DNA of 64,000 nt from Nageia nagi (lineage: Eukaryota > Pinophyta). Position numbers and translations under genes: made by a program. Shown here piece by piece: positions 48,830 to 61,529 of this stretch; position 1 is the first letter of the stretch; the number at the start of each line of letters is the position of its first letter. The stretch covers positions 118,978,001 to 119,042,000 of the forward strand of contig JBITNC010000001.1 of assembly GCA_050084985.1 (NCBI GenBank), in the 5' to 3' direction. Below the pieces are notes generated by a model. The model did not search any database and was not told the DNA's origin. It saw only the letters and a list, made by a program, of their open reading frames with translations.

Positions 48830-51000
48830 TGGGTCTTATGTAGGAAAGTCCATTCCATACCAGAGTATCTGATTGCTATGATTGAGATTATGGTTCAACT
48901 TTTGCAAGACCCATAGAAGGTTTAAATGCTATTTTCTTTGGAATGTGAATACAAAAATGTCAAAGGATATCCTTTTACTATAAGACCCTTTTCTTCCACT
49001 TTTCTTTTAATCATCACATTCCATAGTTGCTATTGCTTGCATCATGCCTAAGTTGTATCTCAATCTCTTTGGCTTGTAATTGCCATATATTTTTCTTAGA
49101 TAATAATTTATTATGCTCAATCCAAATTTCATGGTAATATTGTATGCATACAAATTTATCTTATTGTAGCATATCATAATGATGGGCCATTATCTCCATC
49201 TCAATCTTTTTTGCAACTAGTTCATGGTGAAGGTAGGCATTCTCTAAGTCTGCCCATATGTTTATTTCCTTGTTAGAAATCAGGGAAGAACTTCTCATGT
49301 GTGCAATTAAATTCTCTATGGGAATCATGACAATCAACCTATCATTCATGATAAAACTATCCAATTTTAATAGTCAATATGAGAGAGGAAAATAGCATAG
49401 TGATTACTTAGTCATTATGCGACTTAGTGGTACTATGATTATTGCCATCCTAACATGACATGATGCATAGGACATTGATAAATTAAATGAGTGATAGGTG
49501 AGATATTTTATCATTACAAATCATTTTCTCTAGTTTTCATAGTTATTATAGTTTGATTATATCAAATCATATGCATTATAAATAGCTATAAATGATCCTC
49601 ACTTGTCATTTGATGTTTTTCATTTATGATTTGAGCTAAAATATTTTATTTTTAGTTATCTATCATGGATGTTTCTTAGTTTCATGCTCTATTTAGTGAT
49701 ATATAAGATAACAATATGCATCATAGCATTCATACAACTTTAAAAAATCATGCTTTGATCACGTCTAAGGTTTTTTTGCAATAATAACTAGTATTTCTTC
49801 AATTGTACCTAGATGATTATTAGGGTATTTGCATAATTTTTCATCTTAATCATGAAAATTATGTTCATTAATTATTTCATTTTCTTAGTTAACCTAATTA
49901 GACATGTCATATAATGGTTTATACCCCATTCAATCACTATCTTTTGCAATTCATACACTACATTAGACTACCTTCCCTACATCCATAGGAGTATTTTGAA
50001 CCACTCACTATAGCATGGGCAATTCATGAACATAGGCTACAATGATCATCCACATACTCTTTTCACATTTCTTGGTGAGGTGGAAATAATATTTTATATC
50101 ACCAATTTTCTTTTTCTTATCACTTTTTTCCTTCTCCACATCAATATCTTTTAGGATTAGACACATCTGATTCTAGCATATCTGAAGATGATGCTAATTT
50201 TTTAGATTTTGGTGACCCTTAACTATAGTAGCTTAATCAAGCTATAAGCACCACCCACTTGGGCTTGTTAGTGGGAATATTTTTTAGCATTTTAATAAAT
50301 TAAAGTACATAATTACATTGGTTATTATGCTTACATATTTGATCTATTTTGATGTTCCCATTTATGATCGATGATCTAGTTACTTTGTAATTCTATAAGT
50401 TCATTTAATCACCATCCTATTCACTTAGGTATAAAGCCCTAAGAGAGATCTAACTCACTTATCATTCAATATATATATGACCATTTTTTAAAGTCTTCAT
50501 GTTTATATTTCCCAAAAAGTTCATTATTGAGGTATTTAAGGTTGAGTCATACAACGTGCTTGCACTACATTGTAAACTACTTTGTGATAAAACTTGGTTC
50601 ACATATAGGGTCATCGAATTCACCTTTAATAGGCCATCTGTGTTATCAATCATTTGGAATATGTTGAGTAGTTACATCTCATAATCACACTTATTTTTCA
50701 TCCAAATTAGACATGGAAGATCATCCTTTATTATTTATGGACACCTTTTGTCTTTTATTTTCTACACTATGTAGGTCTTGTAATGTTGCATCCTCATGAG
50801 TACTACAACCTCTATATCATTGCATTTATAATATGGTGTCAAGATCTTGATTGCAAGTCTATTTATGTTTTATGACTAACTCAAAAATGGGATCAATGGG
50901 TGTACTAACCATTTTTTGACATCAGGTGTCGTTCTCTCTGATCACTTATATTGCATTTTTGATTCACACTTAGTTTTGGCATAAACACTTGGGCATGTGA
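48830..51000 (-). pseudogene. Unidentified reading frame inside the non-autonomous element
   Basis: I do not recognise this protein. Read on the minus strand, protein-like stretches recur with scattered stops: IKDDLPCLIWMKNKCDYEM and YVNQVLSQSSLQCSASTLYD (about 50500-50720); a serine/lysine-rich GSPKSKKLASSSDMLESD (about 50160-50220); FHLTKKCEKSMWMIIVAYVH near 50030-50090; and a charged, probably helical ADLENAYLHHELVAKKIEME (about 49180-49270) ending near 49020. It occupies the place where gag-pol should be. It could be a captured host or transposase-associated gene, or a very diverged element protein. Confidence 0.4.
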
Positions 51001-53200
51001 TGAAATTTTAAAATTTAATAAATATTATTTTTACTTCTATCTTGTACCAAATTATTTTATTGGATAAATTTCCAAATTCTCAAGACAAGCAAAAAGCTTC
51101 AAATACAATAATTTCAATTTAAGGACATTTAAATAATGATGCATATAAAACATAATAATGCAATATATATAGTGCTTATTTGTATTAGTTTAATGTATGA
51201 ATTCATAGTTAGTGCTAAACTTTGTAAGTAAGGATTAGTCAACCAAGGATTAGTGGCTACTTCATTACTTCAACTTAAGTAATAGCCATGCATTACTTCA
51301 ACTTAAAAATTAAGTTCTAAGTATGCATTATGAGACTTAAAAAATTAAGTTCTAAGCATGCTTTAAAAATAATTAAGTGATATAACAAAGTAATAGGCAT
51401 CCCATACTTTGACATAAAGATAAACACTTAAAAAATAGACATGCAAAGTGGGATGAGGATCTAAAAATTAAGTAAAATACTCAAAGATTTTCCCCCTTTT
51501 TACTTAAAAAATAAGATTATATAAAAATAATATGAGTAAAACATACATATGACTCTCCCCAAGGTAATTTATGATAGGAAAAAAAAACAAATGAGACCTT
51601 GTAGTAGGTGTCCTTTGAAAAAACAAAAGAAATACAACATAAGACAAGACTAGTAGGCAATATTGAAAAATAGGACATGATGTAGTTGTCCTTTGAAAAA
51701 TAAAAGGAATACATTGGTAAAAATAGAATTAAAGAATAAGGATGGGACTAAATGCTAAACACCACCATTGAAGGCAGAGAGGAGAGGTAGGAAAAAATGG
51801 AAAAGAGGACCCAAGGCTTTCAAGAGGGCAAAGCAAGGCTGACTACAATACAAGGGCCTAGCAAGGGGTAGAAGAGGGGGTTGCAAATGCAAATTTGATG
51901 TTCAATGAAAGGAATTGTGCAAGGGCGTTAGTAGTGATGGCATTGATAAGTAGTTTGACACTCTCTAATGGTTCTTCATGTGATAGCCCTTGGAGATGGA
52001 AGAAGATGGAAAAAATAGATGGTGATATGTGGCCAAGGTAGGTGAAGAACTCATAAGATACAAATCAAAATAAATGGGAGGTTGAGTAAAGGTGAGCACA
52101 ATCCAAGGACATACATATATCAAGGGAAGGATGCAAAGCATAACAACCATGTGCTATGGTGTTGTGGGATTTCCCAATAGTATACTCATGCAAAGCACCT
52201 AACCATTGGATAGAGCAAGAGAAGTAGAAGCTACAAGGTGGTTGGAGCATTGAGAGTGTATACAAGGACTTGAGATGGATATCAAGTGTTGAAAATGCAG
52301 GCCACCATGGGGGAGATAGAAGAAATATTTTGGATAGGGCCATAAAACTCTATTAGCAATGATTCTAGGTGACCAATGAATCTAGGCAGGGACTATGGCT
52401 AGGAGACAATGCAAGAAACTAGACTAATAGTGCAATCCAATTAGGAGCAATTGGGAAAGTGACAAAGAGGTCATGAACATCAAATAAGGAGCATCACCCT
52501 TTTTTTTTTAATAGTTTTGAAATCTTTGGAAATTGAATAAACTGCCCCTTTGATAGTTTTGATTTATACAACACATGGTTAATATAAAGGTGTAAAAATA
52601 AAATATAATTTTTAATACAAGAATAGTAGATTTTTATTAAAAAATTGGGCATGTAACATCAATAAAAAAAAAAAAACTTAGCACCATACAAAATTGCAAT
52701 ATTTGAGCATTATTATCATATATAATGTCCCAAATAAATTATTTGGCAAATATATTATAGATAACAAAACAAATTACAAACTTTACAACATGTATTTATG
52801 ATTTGTTTTATACTAAATATTTCACAAAAGAAAATTGTATTATTTAAAATATCTTGTAAAATAGGAAAGAAAATATTCATAATATGAACTAAAACATGTT
52901 AGTCTCAAAATCATAAGATTTGCAATCTAACTTTATAACATGTGCTAGATTTAGCAAACAAGAAATACTACTAACATGTCATTAAGGTAATAATTTTACC
53001 TTAAATTTGAACCCATTACTCTCAAAGAAAGCATTTTAGTATGAACATCAAGATTCAACTTCAAAATAAGAAATTGAGATGGACTAACCATTTAAGTTTC
53101 ACATAAAACTTGAAATAAGATAAGAGTATAGATATACCTTAATTTGAGATGAGTTACCTCAAATTTCCAAGTTGGAGTTTCAAGGAGATCCCACAAGGTC
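51001..53200 (-). other. Leader of non-autonomous element
   Basis: Non-coding. 51770-52500 is rich in G and A on the plus strand, like 1741-2170 in the Copia relative. The rest is AT-rich. Confidence 0.5.
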
Positions 53201-53212
53201 ACTCTAATACCA
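53201..53212 (-). promoter_or_regulatory. Primer binding site of non-autonomous element
   Basis: On the minus strand TGGTATTAGAGT, two changes from TGGTATCAGAGC, both C-to-T. Two bases separate it from the LTR. Confidence 0.8.
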
Positions 53213-53214
53213 TT

Positions 53215-53800
53215 TAATAGAATTGAAGGATTCCATAACCGAAGAACATTTGTAGAACTTTCATCAAATATAGTAATCAATCATTCTAAACTAAGAACTC
53301 AAGAAGCATTCTCACATAGTAACACAAGATGTATAGTGATTCCTCCATCACATGGAGTACTCTACTTTAGGTCTCCTTTTCACTATACTCTCAAACAATG
53401 TACACTCATATGGATCTCAACCATGACTCTCCTTAACATGAAGCATAGCTTGCATGCTTAAGACCTTAATATATAAGATCTATACTAACAACTTCCCATC
53501 TTCATCTTCTTACAAATCTTCACAAAATTAGCTCCTTTCATAGGACTCAAAACTAACCTTAGGTATTTAACTAACCTAAAATAATAGGTTAGTTAACCCT
53601 AAGTTACAACATAGAATTACATTTAATTGTTAGTGGAGACACTATTCCATATAACAATATTATTTTAGGTTGGGTGGAGAATACTAATCCCACCCACCAT
53701 GCATGAACCTCATTATCACCTAATAACCAAATTTAGGTGATTATTAATATACTAAGCATATTAATTACACAATGCCCTAAATAACATTATAATTCTAACA
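53215..53800 (-). repeat. 5' LTR of non-autonomous element
   Basis: Aligns with 46239-46822 over its full length with scattered differences; followed by CAAAC, the right target duplication. Confidence 0.9.
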
Positions 53801-53805
53801 CAAAC

Positions 53806-54430
53806 CACTATATCAATAGTCACCTATTTGCTAGAATGTGAGTTTATTAGGGTTCTATAATTACATCTTTATCACCACTAACTTATTAAATACAATTGAT
53901 TTATTATCACCAAATTAGCAATTATGAAATCACCATTAAACATCTCTACCTATATATATTACAATCTCATATATTAAGTATTTCAAGTCAACATAGTCTG
54001 CTATTGATCACCATAAATCACTAGCATGTCACAATTGTCAAGGTTCAAGGAAAACCTAAGGGTTTATAAATAGAAATACTTTTGGGTATGAATAATTGAG
54101 ATAAAGATACTAAAATTATTAATAATATGGAAATCATTATAAAGGTTAAATAAATACTCTAAAATATAATTCCAATATTTATAGCTCGAAAGTAAAGTCT
54201 AGATATAGCTTCCCTTATAGGAAGTGACTAACACTTCAAAAGATACTAAGAAAGCATATCAATATATCATATCCTCACATTATTGAATAATATTTATTTA
54301 TATTTATTTGGCATCTAATCCTTAGGATAAATTCACTAAATTTTTATTTTATCTCACCTATAATATTGAATTTACTTTTGTAGTGTTATGTCTTATATTG
54401 AATTTTCAAAACTTGAAATAGAATCATAGT
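53806..54430. other. AT-rich spacer, no gene seen
   Basis: May be the decayed 3' continuation of the Gypsy fossil that follows, but no motif supports this. Confidence 0.35.
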
Positions 54431-54439
54431 TTCCTGTTT

Positions 54440-55330
54440 TTTATCTAGTATTAATAACTTAAATAATATCAACTACTAAATAAACATATATGAATCTAGG
54501 TAGTTGCAATTTAAAAGTATTTTTAGTATACTTATCTAGAATACTAAATGCTCCATAGCATATGGGCTTCAATTTCCTACTCATTAATTGCAAACACTCA
54601 TTTCCTAGATAAAACTACACAAAATCACCTAATTAGATTTAATATGTAGTTTTATTTTTGTAATGATAATCCTTTTATTTTTGTTGAGTCTTATTTATCT
54701 TCTCTTCAATCATATAGTGAATATATTGAATTCACTAGATGACTTATAGTGCTTGATTTTATTCCATTACATAAATCCTTTATTACTTTTGATAGTTTTC
54801 AAAGGAAAGCGGTGAAGCCCATAACATATATAATTGTATCTCCCTATTATAACAATATTGAATGTAGGAAAATATTCATCCTAGCTCCTATAATTTTTTT
54901 TATTATATTCCCTTAGCAAATGTAGTAGTTTTCAATTAAAAAATTTAGTTTTTCCATCCATTTATGGGTGAAAATCTATTTATATATTTATTTATGTTTT
55001 TGATAATGACTAAAATTCATTCTAGAATTTAGTCATAAGTCAAGTATATTGAACCATTAAAATACTATTGGGTATTCCAAAATGCATAAATACATATATA
55101 AAAAATATACTATGAATGTTTGATTGAAAGTGATGACTATCACCATTTTTTGAACCTATTTACAACCATAAACATATAATCACTTCCTTTTGAGTAATTG
55201 ACAACACACCCAAAAAATCCAAGAAGATACTTTCCTAAGGTTGGCTAGGAACTAATAAGGGTCTTAATTTTTATTTATTCACTTATTGATAATATATAGC
55301 TGACATCCTTTGATGAATTATGCAAGCTAA
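54440..55330 (-). pseudogene. Fossil Gypsy integrase
   Basis: Joined only by position, minus-strand fragments follow the Gypsy integrase order. PLLVPSQP.ESIFLDFLGV (55210-55270) corresponds to the core start with its first catalytic aspartate; FMHFGIPNSILMVQYT and FHP.MDGKTKFFN (about 54960-55100) to the middle and the HPQTDGQTE region; KLKPICYGAFSILDKYTKN and TFKLQLPRFI (about 54500-54590) to the C-terminal GPF module. The expected glutamate of DGQTE is lysine. No LTRs were found for it. Confidence 0.65.
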
Positions 55331-55369
55331 TTATTTATATAAATATGTTATTAGGTACAAGAGTACTAG

Positions 55370-56057
55370 TTATTGTTGTAGATGAGATACTTGAAATTTA
55401 AACAACATGTGGTTTAGACCTTTGATTGAATAAAATTCAATAAACAATAATCAACCACAAAATGTAAATGTAATATGCAAATATATGATAATGTTTATAT
55501 TCTATGATATGATATTGTTGTACTATAATATAACTTTTTTAATATGATAACAAATGAAACTAAATAACTTAATCATCTTCTCATGATGTGATAAATAAAA
55601 ATAATATTTAGATTTTATAAAAAATATTTTTGTATTTTAAAAAATTCTAAAAAATCTAATTTAAATTCAAATTCCTTTACTAATTTAATTTTTCCCACAA
55701 TTACAACATAAAATATTCCTCAAGCTCATCAACACCACCCAATCAAATCCTAGTGCACTACCAATGTATTGCTATAACTTATTATTATAATCTCTTCAAG
55801 TGTAGAGGAGAGGGATAACCATCCATGGTGGTGCATATAAATTCAAATGTTTAAGAGTTTTAATGGCCTACATGTCATAGGCCCATTCATGCCCTATGTC
55901 CTCTTTCCAACAGCCACTTAGGTGGCCCTTCACATCGACTAGGGTAGAGTTTTAGGCTAGGAATCCATGCATGCAAATGAAAATGGAATGGAAAACCTTG
56001 TGGTATTCATCCCAGTGAAAGGTAGATGGGTATGTCATATAGAAAATTTTTGAATTA
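55370..56057 (+). repeat. Dispersed repeat block X, copy 2
   Basis: 55370-55545 and 55985-56057 align with 13480-13650 and 13760-13835. The stretch between (55560-55980) has no partner here. Confidence 0.55.
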
Positions 56058-58352
56058 ACATCAAGGTAATGAATTAACAAGTATTATAAATTAGTTGAGT
56101 TTTATGGTGCATTTGATTAGAGGGCTTTTGTGAAGGTGAAAAAATATTTGTAAAGGTGGAGTTGGGTGTTCTCCCACTTTTAGTTGATCTCAAGGTATGA
56201 GGTGTCAAGATGAGAATATCCAAATCTTAGGTTATACATGTGTTGTAGGAATCAATATTAAAGTGGGATATTATTATGAATTGATCTTGATTATTTCACT
56301 AAGTTTTGAGTTTTAGCTTTCTATTTTTAAATTGCAATGCATAGGTTTGACCTATAGGAGTTCAATCAACACTAGTTAGTCAATTAATTGTATTCTAGAC
56401 CCAATTGAACAATCAATCTTGTTACAAGTAAATTTGGATGTATTACTATTATAGTAGAAACCTTACCTAATGAATTTGATATGATAAATAGGATTAGTTT
56501 GATGCAATTCAATCACATTTAAGAGATATACAAGTTCTAGTTTGGGAATGGAAATTCACTCTTGCTTTATTCTATTTTTAAGAAATAATTTTTACATTGA
56601 TGGTAGATTTATTGCATGGTGTTTTACTTTACTTTGGTATATAATTAAGATTATAGGAATCTCTATAAATATGTTGTAATATTAATTGTAAAAAGTGAGC
56701 TATGAGAAAACATTAGAGTAGAGATTTTCATATGTATGAAATATATAAGATGACATAATTGCTTGTGAAAGAGATTGAGTTTGTGATGATGATTTCTTAT
56801 GTAACTGAACATAAAAATACAATGGTGTTTATGTTTATTTTATTTGTTGGTAGATTTGGATTGATATAAAGAAATGAATGAATATATTCTCCATGGGCAT
56901 AACCCACATTGGGAGAATCATATTACATGCTTGTATCTTCTCTCATTAATAATTTTTGCTTAATTCTTCTTCTAGTTTTGAGTAAAGTAATTTATCAACT
57001 TTATATTTATATATTGAATCCTAACATATGTAGATTATAATATCCATATATAGCTTAGATAAATCTTTCTCATTTTTAAATCCTACAATTGCTAGGCCTC
57101 CCTCACTCCATAAATAGTTGGGATCCATTCTTAAGCCATTTACTTATAATCACATTGCTAGTCATCGATCTAGTGAACCACTACTTGAGTTTTATCCTTA
57201 TCATCCAAATCAAATACAAATTTTATTTTTATCTTCTCTATTATACTTATTTTTCTTCTTGCGTTTATTATCCTATGAGAGTTCAATGTTAAAAATATTG
57301 ACCTTCTTCTTCTATTCATATTTTTGAAAACATACATGATTGATCTTTAAATTCTTTAAAAGATAGTAAGTATTCATTTTCAAATATAAATATAAATCAC
57401 ATTAAAAAAATAATATCAATGGTATAATCAATATTAAGATTTGATATGTGATTGAATATCATTATCTTGATAGTGGACTTATGTGATACTCCTTTAATAG
57501 GTTCCTCACTCATTAATCCAAGCTCCTCGGGCCACACTTTTTCTATATAAAAGAAAAATATTAGTCATTTTAATTAATTGTAATTTTGAAACCTAAAATA
57601 TAATTTTTAAATAAATAAAGTCAAATTTAGGTGTTCATAATATACATACATGAAATATCTTGAATATTGATGCAATAAATGATATATCATTATATAAGTA
57701 CATGTCATAGTAATTTCGTATACAAATATAATCTCTTACTAATATGTACAAATTTAAACATCTTGATGATTTTATTCCACTCATCCCTTATTAAGATCCT
57801 ATTTTTTGGGGTTGATCCCTTGATGGAAGACTTAATGGTCCTATCAATGCACTTTATGAGTGAGACTATATAGATATTAATACTTGAGAATATGGAGTGA
57901 ATTTAAGCATCTTAGCTACTATTATCAATTAATAAAACCTAAAATAACTAATTTGATAAACTTTTTTTGAATAGTAATTAATCTTTATTAACATTATTGT
58001 ATCTAAAATCTCAACCCATCCCACTCTACTCCAAATGCATCCCTCATTATCACCATAGAGTTCATCTTTAGCCTCATCACATCCTTTAGCACTTGCAATT
58101 AATCTTACTCAATTATGACCTTTTCAAATACTATTAACAACATATCCTTAATAATTAGCTCTCCCTTCTCATCCCAAAATCAATACTTGATATTCTTGTC
58201 TCATCCATAAATCTTAGTGTTTCAATATCCTTAGTGTGGCTTATAATTGTTTTGACTATCACCTATTACTAATTATCCTTTCTTCAACCTTGAGGATTAT
58301 ACACTGTGAACCATAAGTTGTAATCCTTTCTAATATCAATATAATTAACATG
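56058..58352 (+). repeat. Dispersed repeat block B, copy 2 (uninterrupted)
   Basis: Aligns with 5022-7132 followed by 12680-12830, and so shows the state of that locus before the Gypsy insertion. LTR-like promoter landmarks are conserved: TATAAATA at about 56664-56671 and a GGGCATAACCCACATTGGGA segment near 56899. No coding region recognised. Confidence 0.65.
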
Positions 58353-59372
58353 TAAAATACCAATTGTTTACAAATAAAAGTGTATTTAAGAATGAAAATA
58401 ACGAGAATATATATAGTCCTAAAAGATACATATATCTATTTGTAAATTTTGAGCTAATGGATAGCAATTTATAACAAGATACGTTGATATAGAAGATAAT
58501 GAATAACTTGAATAAAAATGAAATTACCAAACAAGACTAAATTTTTGTACTTAACTCATAGAGAATACCTAATATGGATGACCAAAAGATGCTAACTAAG
58601 CCTCAACAATGAACGGAGTCTACACCCTAAGTTGTGAAGTAAGATGATCCAAAAAGAGGGCTACAGGTGGCTTATTTCATGCTTGAAAGGAGTGTCAATG
58701 GTCTTCTTTCATATATAGGGAGAATTAGCGGTCTTTATTAGATTGCAATCTATTTTAAATTAACTCTATTCCTCCACAAAAGCTCTCAATTATTTCAATT
58801 TGATACTCAGATAAGCTTAGAATTGTTAGGATGCTCACATAAGGAAGTACACAAACCTAGCCTTGAATGGTGATGTCAAGAGACACCTAAAGGACTACCA
58901 TCATCAAAACTAGATATGGGATCATATATATCCTTGATATGGACTTACTATTAGATCCCTATTTATATAGATAATAATATGACCTACTCCGTAGGTCAAT
59001 GTGTACCTACATAAACAAGAATATAGTAAGTCGATAATATATATTGATCATATTCAAAACATGATAATATATAAGTGTGGGTACATATTTTCTAATGTAT
59101 TAAATTAAATGCATAAATTAATTTTATGTGATAACATATGCCCTATATGAGAAATTGAAAATCACTAGGAGCATTGAGATTTTTTATTCAAAGTATAACC
59201 AAGATGTCATAGCAATCAAATATTGATAAGTATGAACAAGCATAATACCAAAACTAATCAATCTATTTTTATACTAACCTATGATAAAGATATAATAAAG
59301 ATAAGCAATCATATTTACAAAAGGTATGAGACTAAGAAAACCCCTCATATGACATCCATCATATAATCCCTA
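58353..59372. other. AT-rich spacer, no gene seen
   Basis: No partner elsewhere in the window and no reading frame of note. Confidence 0.4.
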
Positions 59373-59666
59373 GTGTAGACAACTCAGCATCAGATCCGTT
59401 TCACTCCATGTCACCTGGCTAAGGCATTTTCCTTCCTTTTACATAGTTTAATGGGCTGTAATGATTGAAGGCTATGTAGTTGGTGGCTACAGTAAGTATA
59501 TGCTAAAACTGTTTAATCTGATGAAGTAGTTGGTAACTGACCTGACAAAGTAACGTTTATAGTGGATGTGAGCTGTAAATACTTTAATTACAAACCAACT
59601 TAAGTAGAGTGTGAGAAAAAGGGACTCCAGTCTAACTTTACATGAGCTCCAGAAAAACTTCAGATG

Positions 59667-59785
59667 AGCTCCAGAAAATGTCTAGCTCCAGAAAGTGTAT
59701 AGCTCCAAAAAGCATCTAGCTCCAGAAAGCGTCTAGCTCCAGAAAGCGTCTAGCACCAGAAAGCATCTAGCACCAGAAAGTGTCT
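59667..59785 (+). repeat. U3 tandem array, 7 x 17 bp
   Basis: Seven consecutive 17-bp units start at 59667, 59684, 59701, 59718, 59735, 59752 and 59769, with consensus AGCTCCAGAAAGCGTCT. Less regular copies of AGCTCCAGAAA flank it at 59645 and GGCTCCAGAAA at about 59793. The array ends about 20 bp before a TATA box, the usual place for LTR enhancer repeats. I do not match the unit to a known factor site. Confidence 0.9.
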
Positions 59786-59804
59786 GTAGTTTGGCTCCAG
59801 AAAC

Positions 59805-59812
59805 TATTTAAA
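59805..59812 (+). promoter_or_regulatory. LTR TATA box
   Basis: TATTTAAA in the context AACTATTTAAAGG, about 110 bp before the LTR end. With the array upstream it makes a compact RNA polymerase II promoter. Confidence 0.6.
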
Positions 59813-59918
59813 GGTTTTTGAAATGTTATGAAGCTCAAAGGATTGTAATCTTGCTCCATAGTAATGCAATATATTATTTGATGTTTCAATATTCTGTAAT
59901 GGTCCTTTTTTCTTCATT

Positions 59919-59930
59919 TGGTATCAGAGC
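59919..59930 (+). promoter_or_regulatory. Primer binding site, tRNA-iMet
   Basis: Exact TGGTATCAGAGC, two bases after the LTR end. Confidence 0.95.
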
Positions 59931-60023
59931 ATTGTTGGGTTTGAGCTGGGTTTGAGAAAGCCTATGGCTTCTAGCAATTGCAAAAGTTGCTTGTAGTGTT
60001 TTGGTTTCTTGTTTGTAGGTATA

Positions 60024-60983
60024 ATGGCCAGAAACACAAGCTCATCCATTCCCATTCTAGAGTTTGATGGTAGTGACTATGGATATTGGAGCATTAAGAT
60101 ACAAACTTTGCTCACTGGCAAAGATTTGTGGGATGTTGTTGATGATGGCTATGTAGAGCCAGCAGATTGGAGCTGTCTTTCTGTAGAAGATAAGAAAGCT
60201 ATGAAGGAATGTAGGAGCAAGAACTCTCTTGCCTTGTCTCATCTCCAAGTAGCTCTTAATAGGAGCATTTTTCCAAGAATTACAGGCTGCAAGACAGCTA
60301 AAGAGGCTTGGGATGTGTTGAAGGTAGGATTCCAAGGGAGTGATCAAGTGAAGGAGGTAAAATTGTAGATTCTAAGGATAGAATTTGAGAATTTAAAAAT
60401 GAAGGAGAGTGAAAAAGCTTTAGATTATTGTGTTAGAGTGAAAGAGATTATGAACAAAATGCTAACTCTTGGAGAGACCTTGGAGAAGGCCATTATAATC
60501 AAAAAAATTCTGAGATCTCTTACCAAGAAGTGGCATCACATTGCTATGATATTGATGGAGACAAAAGACCTCTCTCAAATGGAGATAGATTCTCTCATTG
60601 GCTGCCTTATGTCTCATGAAGAAATGGTTGATGATGAACTAGTCCAATCCAGTAAAGAGGAGAAAGCCTTTGCTGCAAAAGAAGGTGATTCTAGCTCAAA
60701 TGGACAAGGTAGAGGCAGAGGTAGAGATCAGCAAAGAGGGAGAGGTAGAGGTAGAGGAAGAGGAGGCTCTTCCAGCATAAGAGGAAGAGGTAGAAGCAAT
60801 GGTGACAAGAGGAATGCTCAATGTTACTACTGCAACAAGTATGGGCATTATGAGAGGGAGTGTAGAGCAAAACAAGTGGCAAATGGTGATGGAAAAGTGG
60901 CAAATTTTGGAGAGGAAGAAGAGTATGATGAAACTCTCTTTCTTTCCATGGAGGAGATAGCCAATATGGCTGAAACAAAATAA
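60024..60983 (+). pseudogene. Copia gag
   Basis: Start chosen at ATG 60024 (MARNTSSSIPILEFDGSDYG), since the upstream frame has no ATG. A UBN2-type capsid domain covers roughly residues 10-200 (DYGYWSIKIQTLL, KTAKEAWDVL). It is followed by a glycine/arginine-rich segment (60700-60800, RGRGRGRGRGG) and a CCHC knuckle CYYCNKYGHYEREC at 60820-60861. TAG at 60366 and TAA at 60981 break the frame, both probably from CAG/CAA. Gag would form the particle; the RG-rich part and knuckle would bind RNA. Confidence 0.9.
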
Positions 60984-61529
60984 GAGGAGACTTGGTTATT
61001 GGAATCTGGATGTTCAAACCATATGATCGGTAAGGGGGAGCTACTTTCATCCATGGACCATTCCTACAAGTCAAGTATCAAGCTTGGCAATAATTCTACA
61101 ATTGAGGTGGCTGGCAAAGGCATGCTTGAGGTGCCTACCAAGCATGGGATGAAGAAGATGCACAATGTGTATCACACTCTGGATATGGCTCATAGTTTGT
61201 TGAGTATTGGGCAAATGTTGGAAAATAACTACAAGCTAGTCTTTGATGAGGGTAAGTGTGAAATTTTTTATAAGAACCATGGGCATAAGTTAGTTACTAC
61301 TGTTAAAATGTCTCCAAATCGTTTATTCCCATTGAAACTTGGAAAAAAGGGGGATAACATTCTTGAAAATGTGGCTATTAAAGATGAGTCTTGGTTATGG
61401 CATCTTAGATTTGGACATGTAAATTTTAGTAGTTTGAAACTATCTCATAAGCTAGTTCATGGTTTACCTCTTGTTGAAAATCCAAAATTAGTTTGTGAAG
61501 GTTGTGTGTTGGGCAAGCAAACAAAGTAG
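60984..61529 (+). pseudogene. Copia protease and pre-integrase domain
   Basis: The active-site block reads WLLESGCSNHMIG, with glutamate where the catalytic aspartate (DSGCSNHM) is expected; this alone should inactivate the protease. The gag_pre-integrs domain follows, with WLWHLRFGHVNFSSLKLSHK and CEGCVLGKQ (HHCC zinc ligands present). TAG at 61527 replaces a probable CAG. Confidence 0.85.

Larger units (their letters stand above)
46239..53800 (-). mobile_element. Non-autonomous LTR retrotransposon
   Basis: A 7.6-kb minus-strand element with LTRs 46239-46822 and 53215-53800, a perfect TSD CAAAC (46234-46238 and 53801-53805), a primer site and a polypurine tract, but no gag, protease, integrase or reverse transcriptase that I can recognise. 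The outer parts follow the Copia family at 31470-45605: the same TGTTAGAATT LTR start on the minus strand, same type of primer site, G-rich plus-strand leader, and 3' region 46823-48830 matching 31920-33010. The middle (about 48830-51000) holds an unrelated decayed reading frame. Confidence 0.85.
59373..59916 (+). repeat. 5' LTR of right-hand Copia element
   Basis: The right boundary is firm (CTTCA at 59916, then two bases and the primer site). The left boundary is uncertain. U3 contains the 17-bp array and the TATA box listed separately. Confidence 0.6.
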
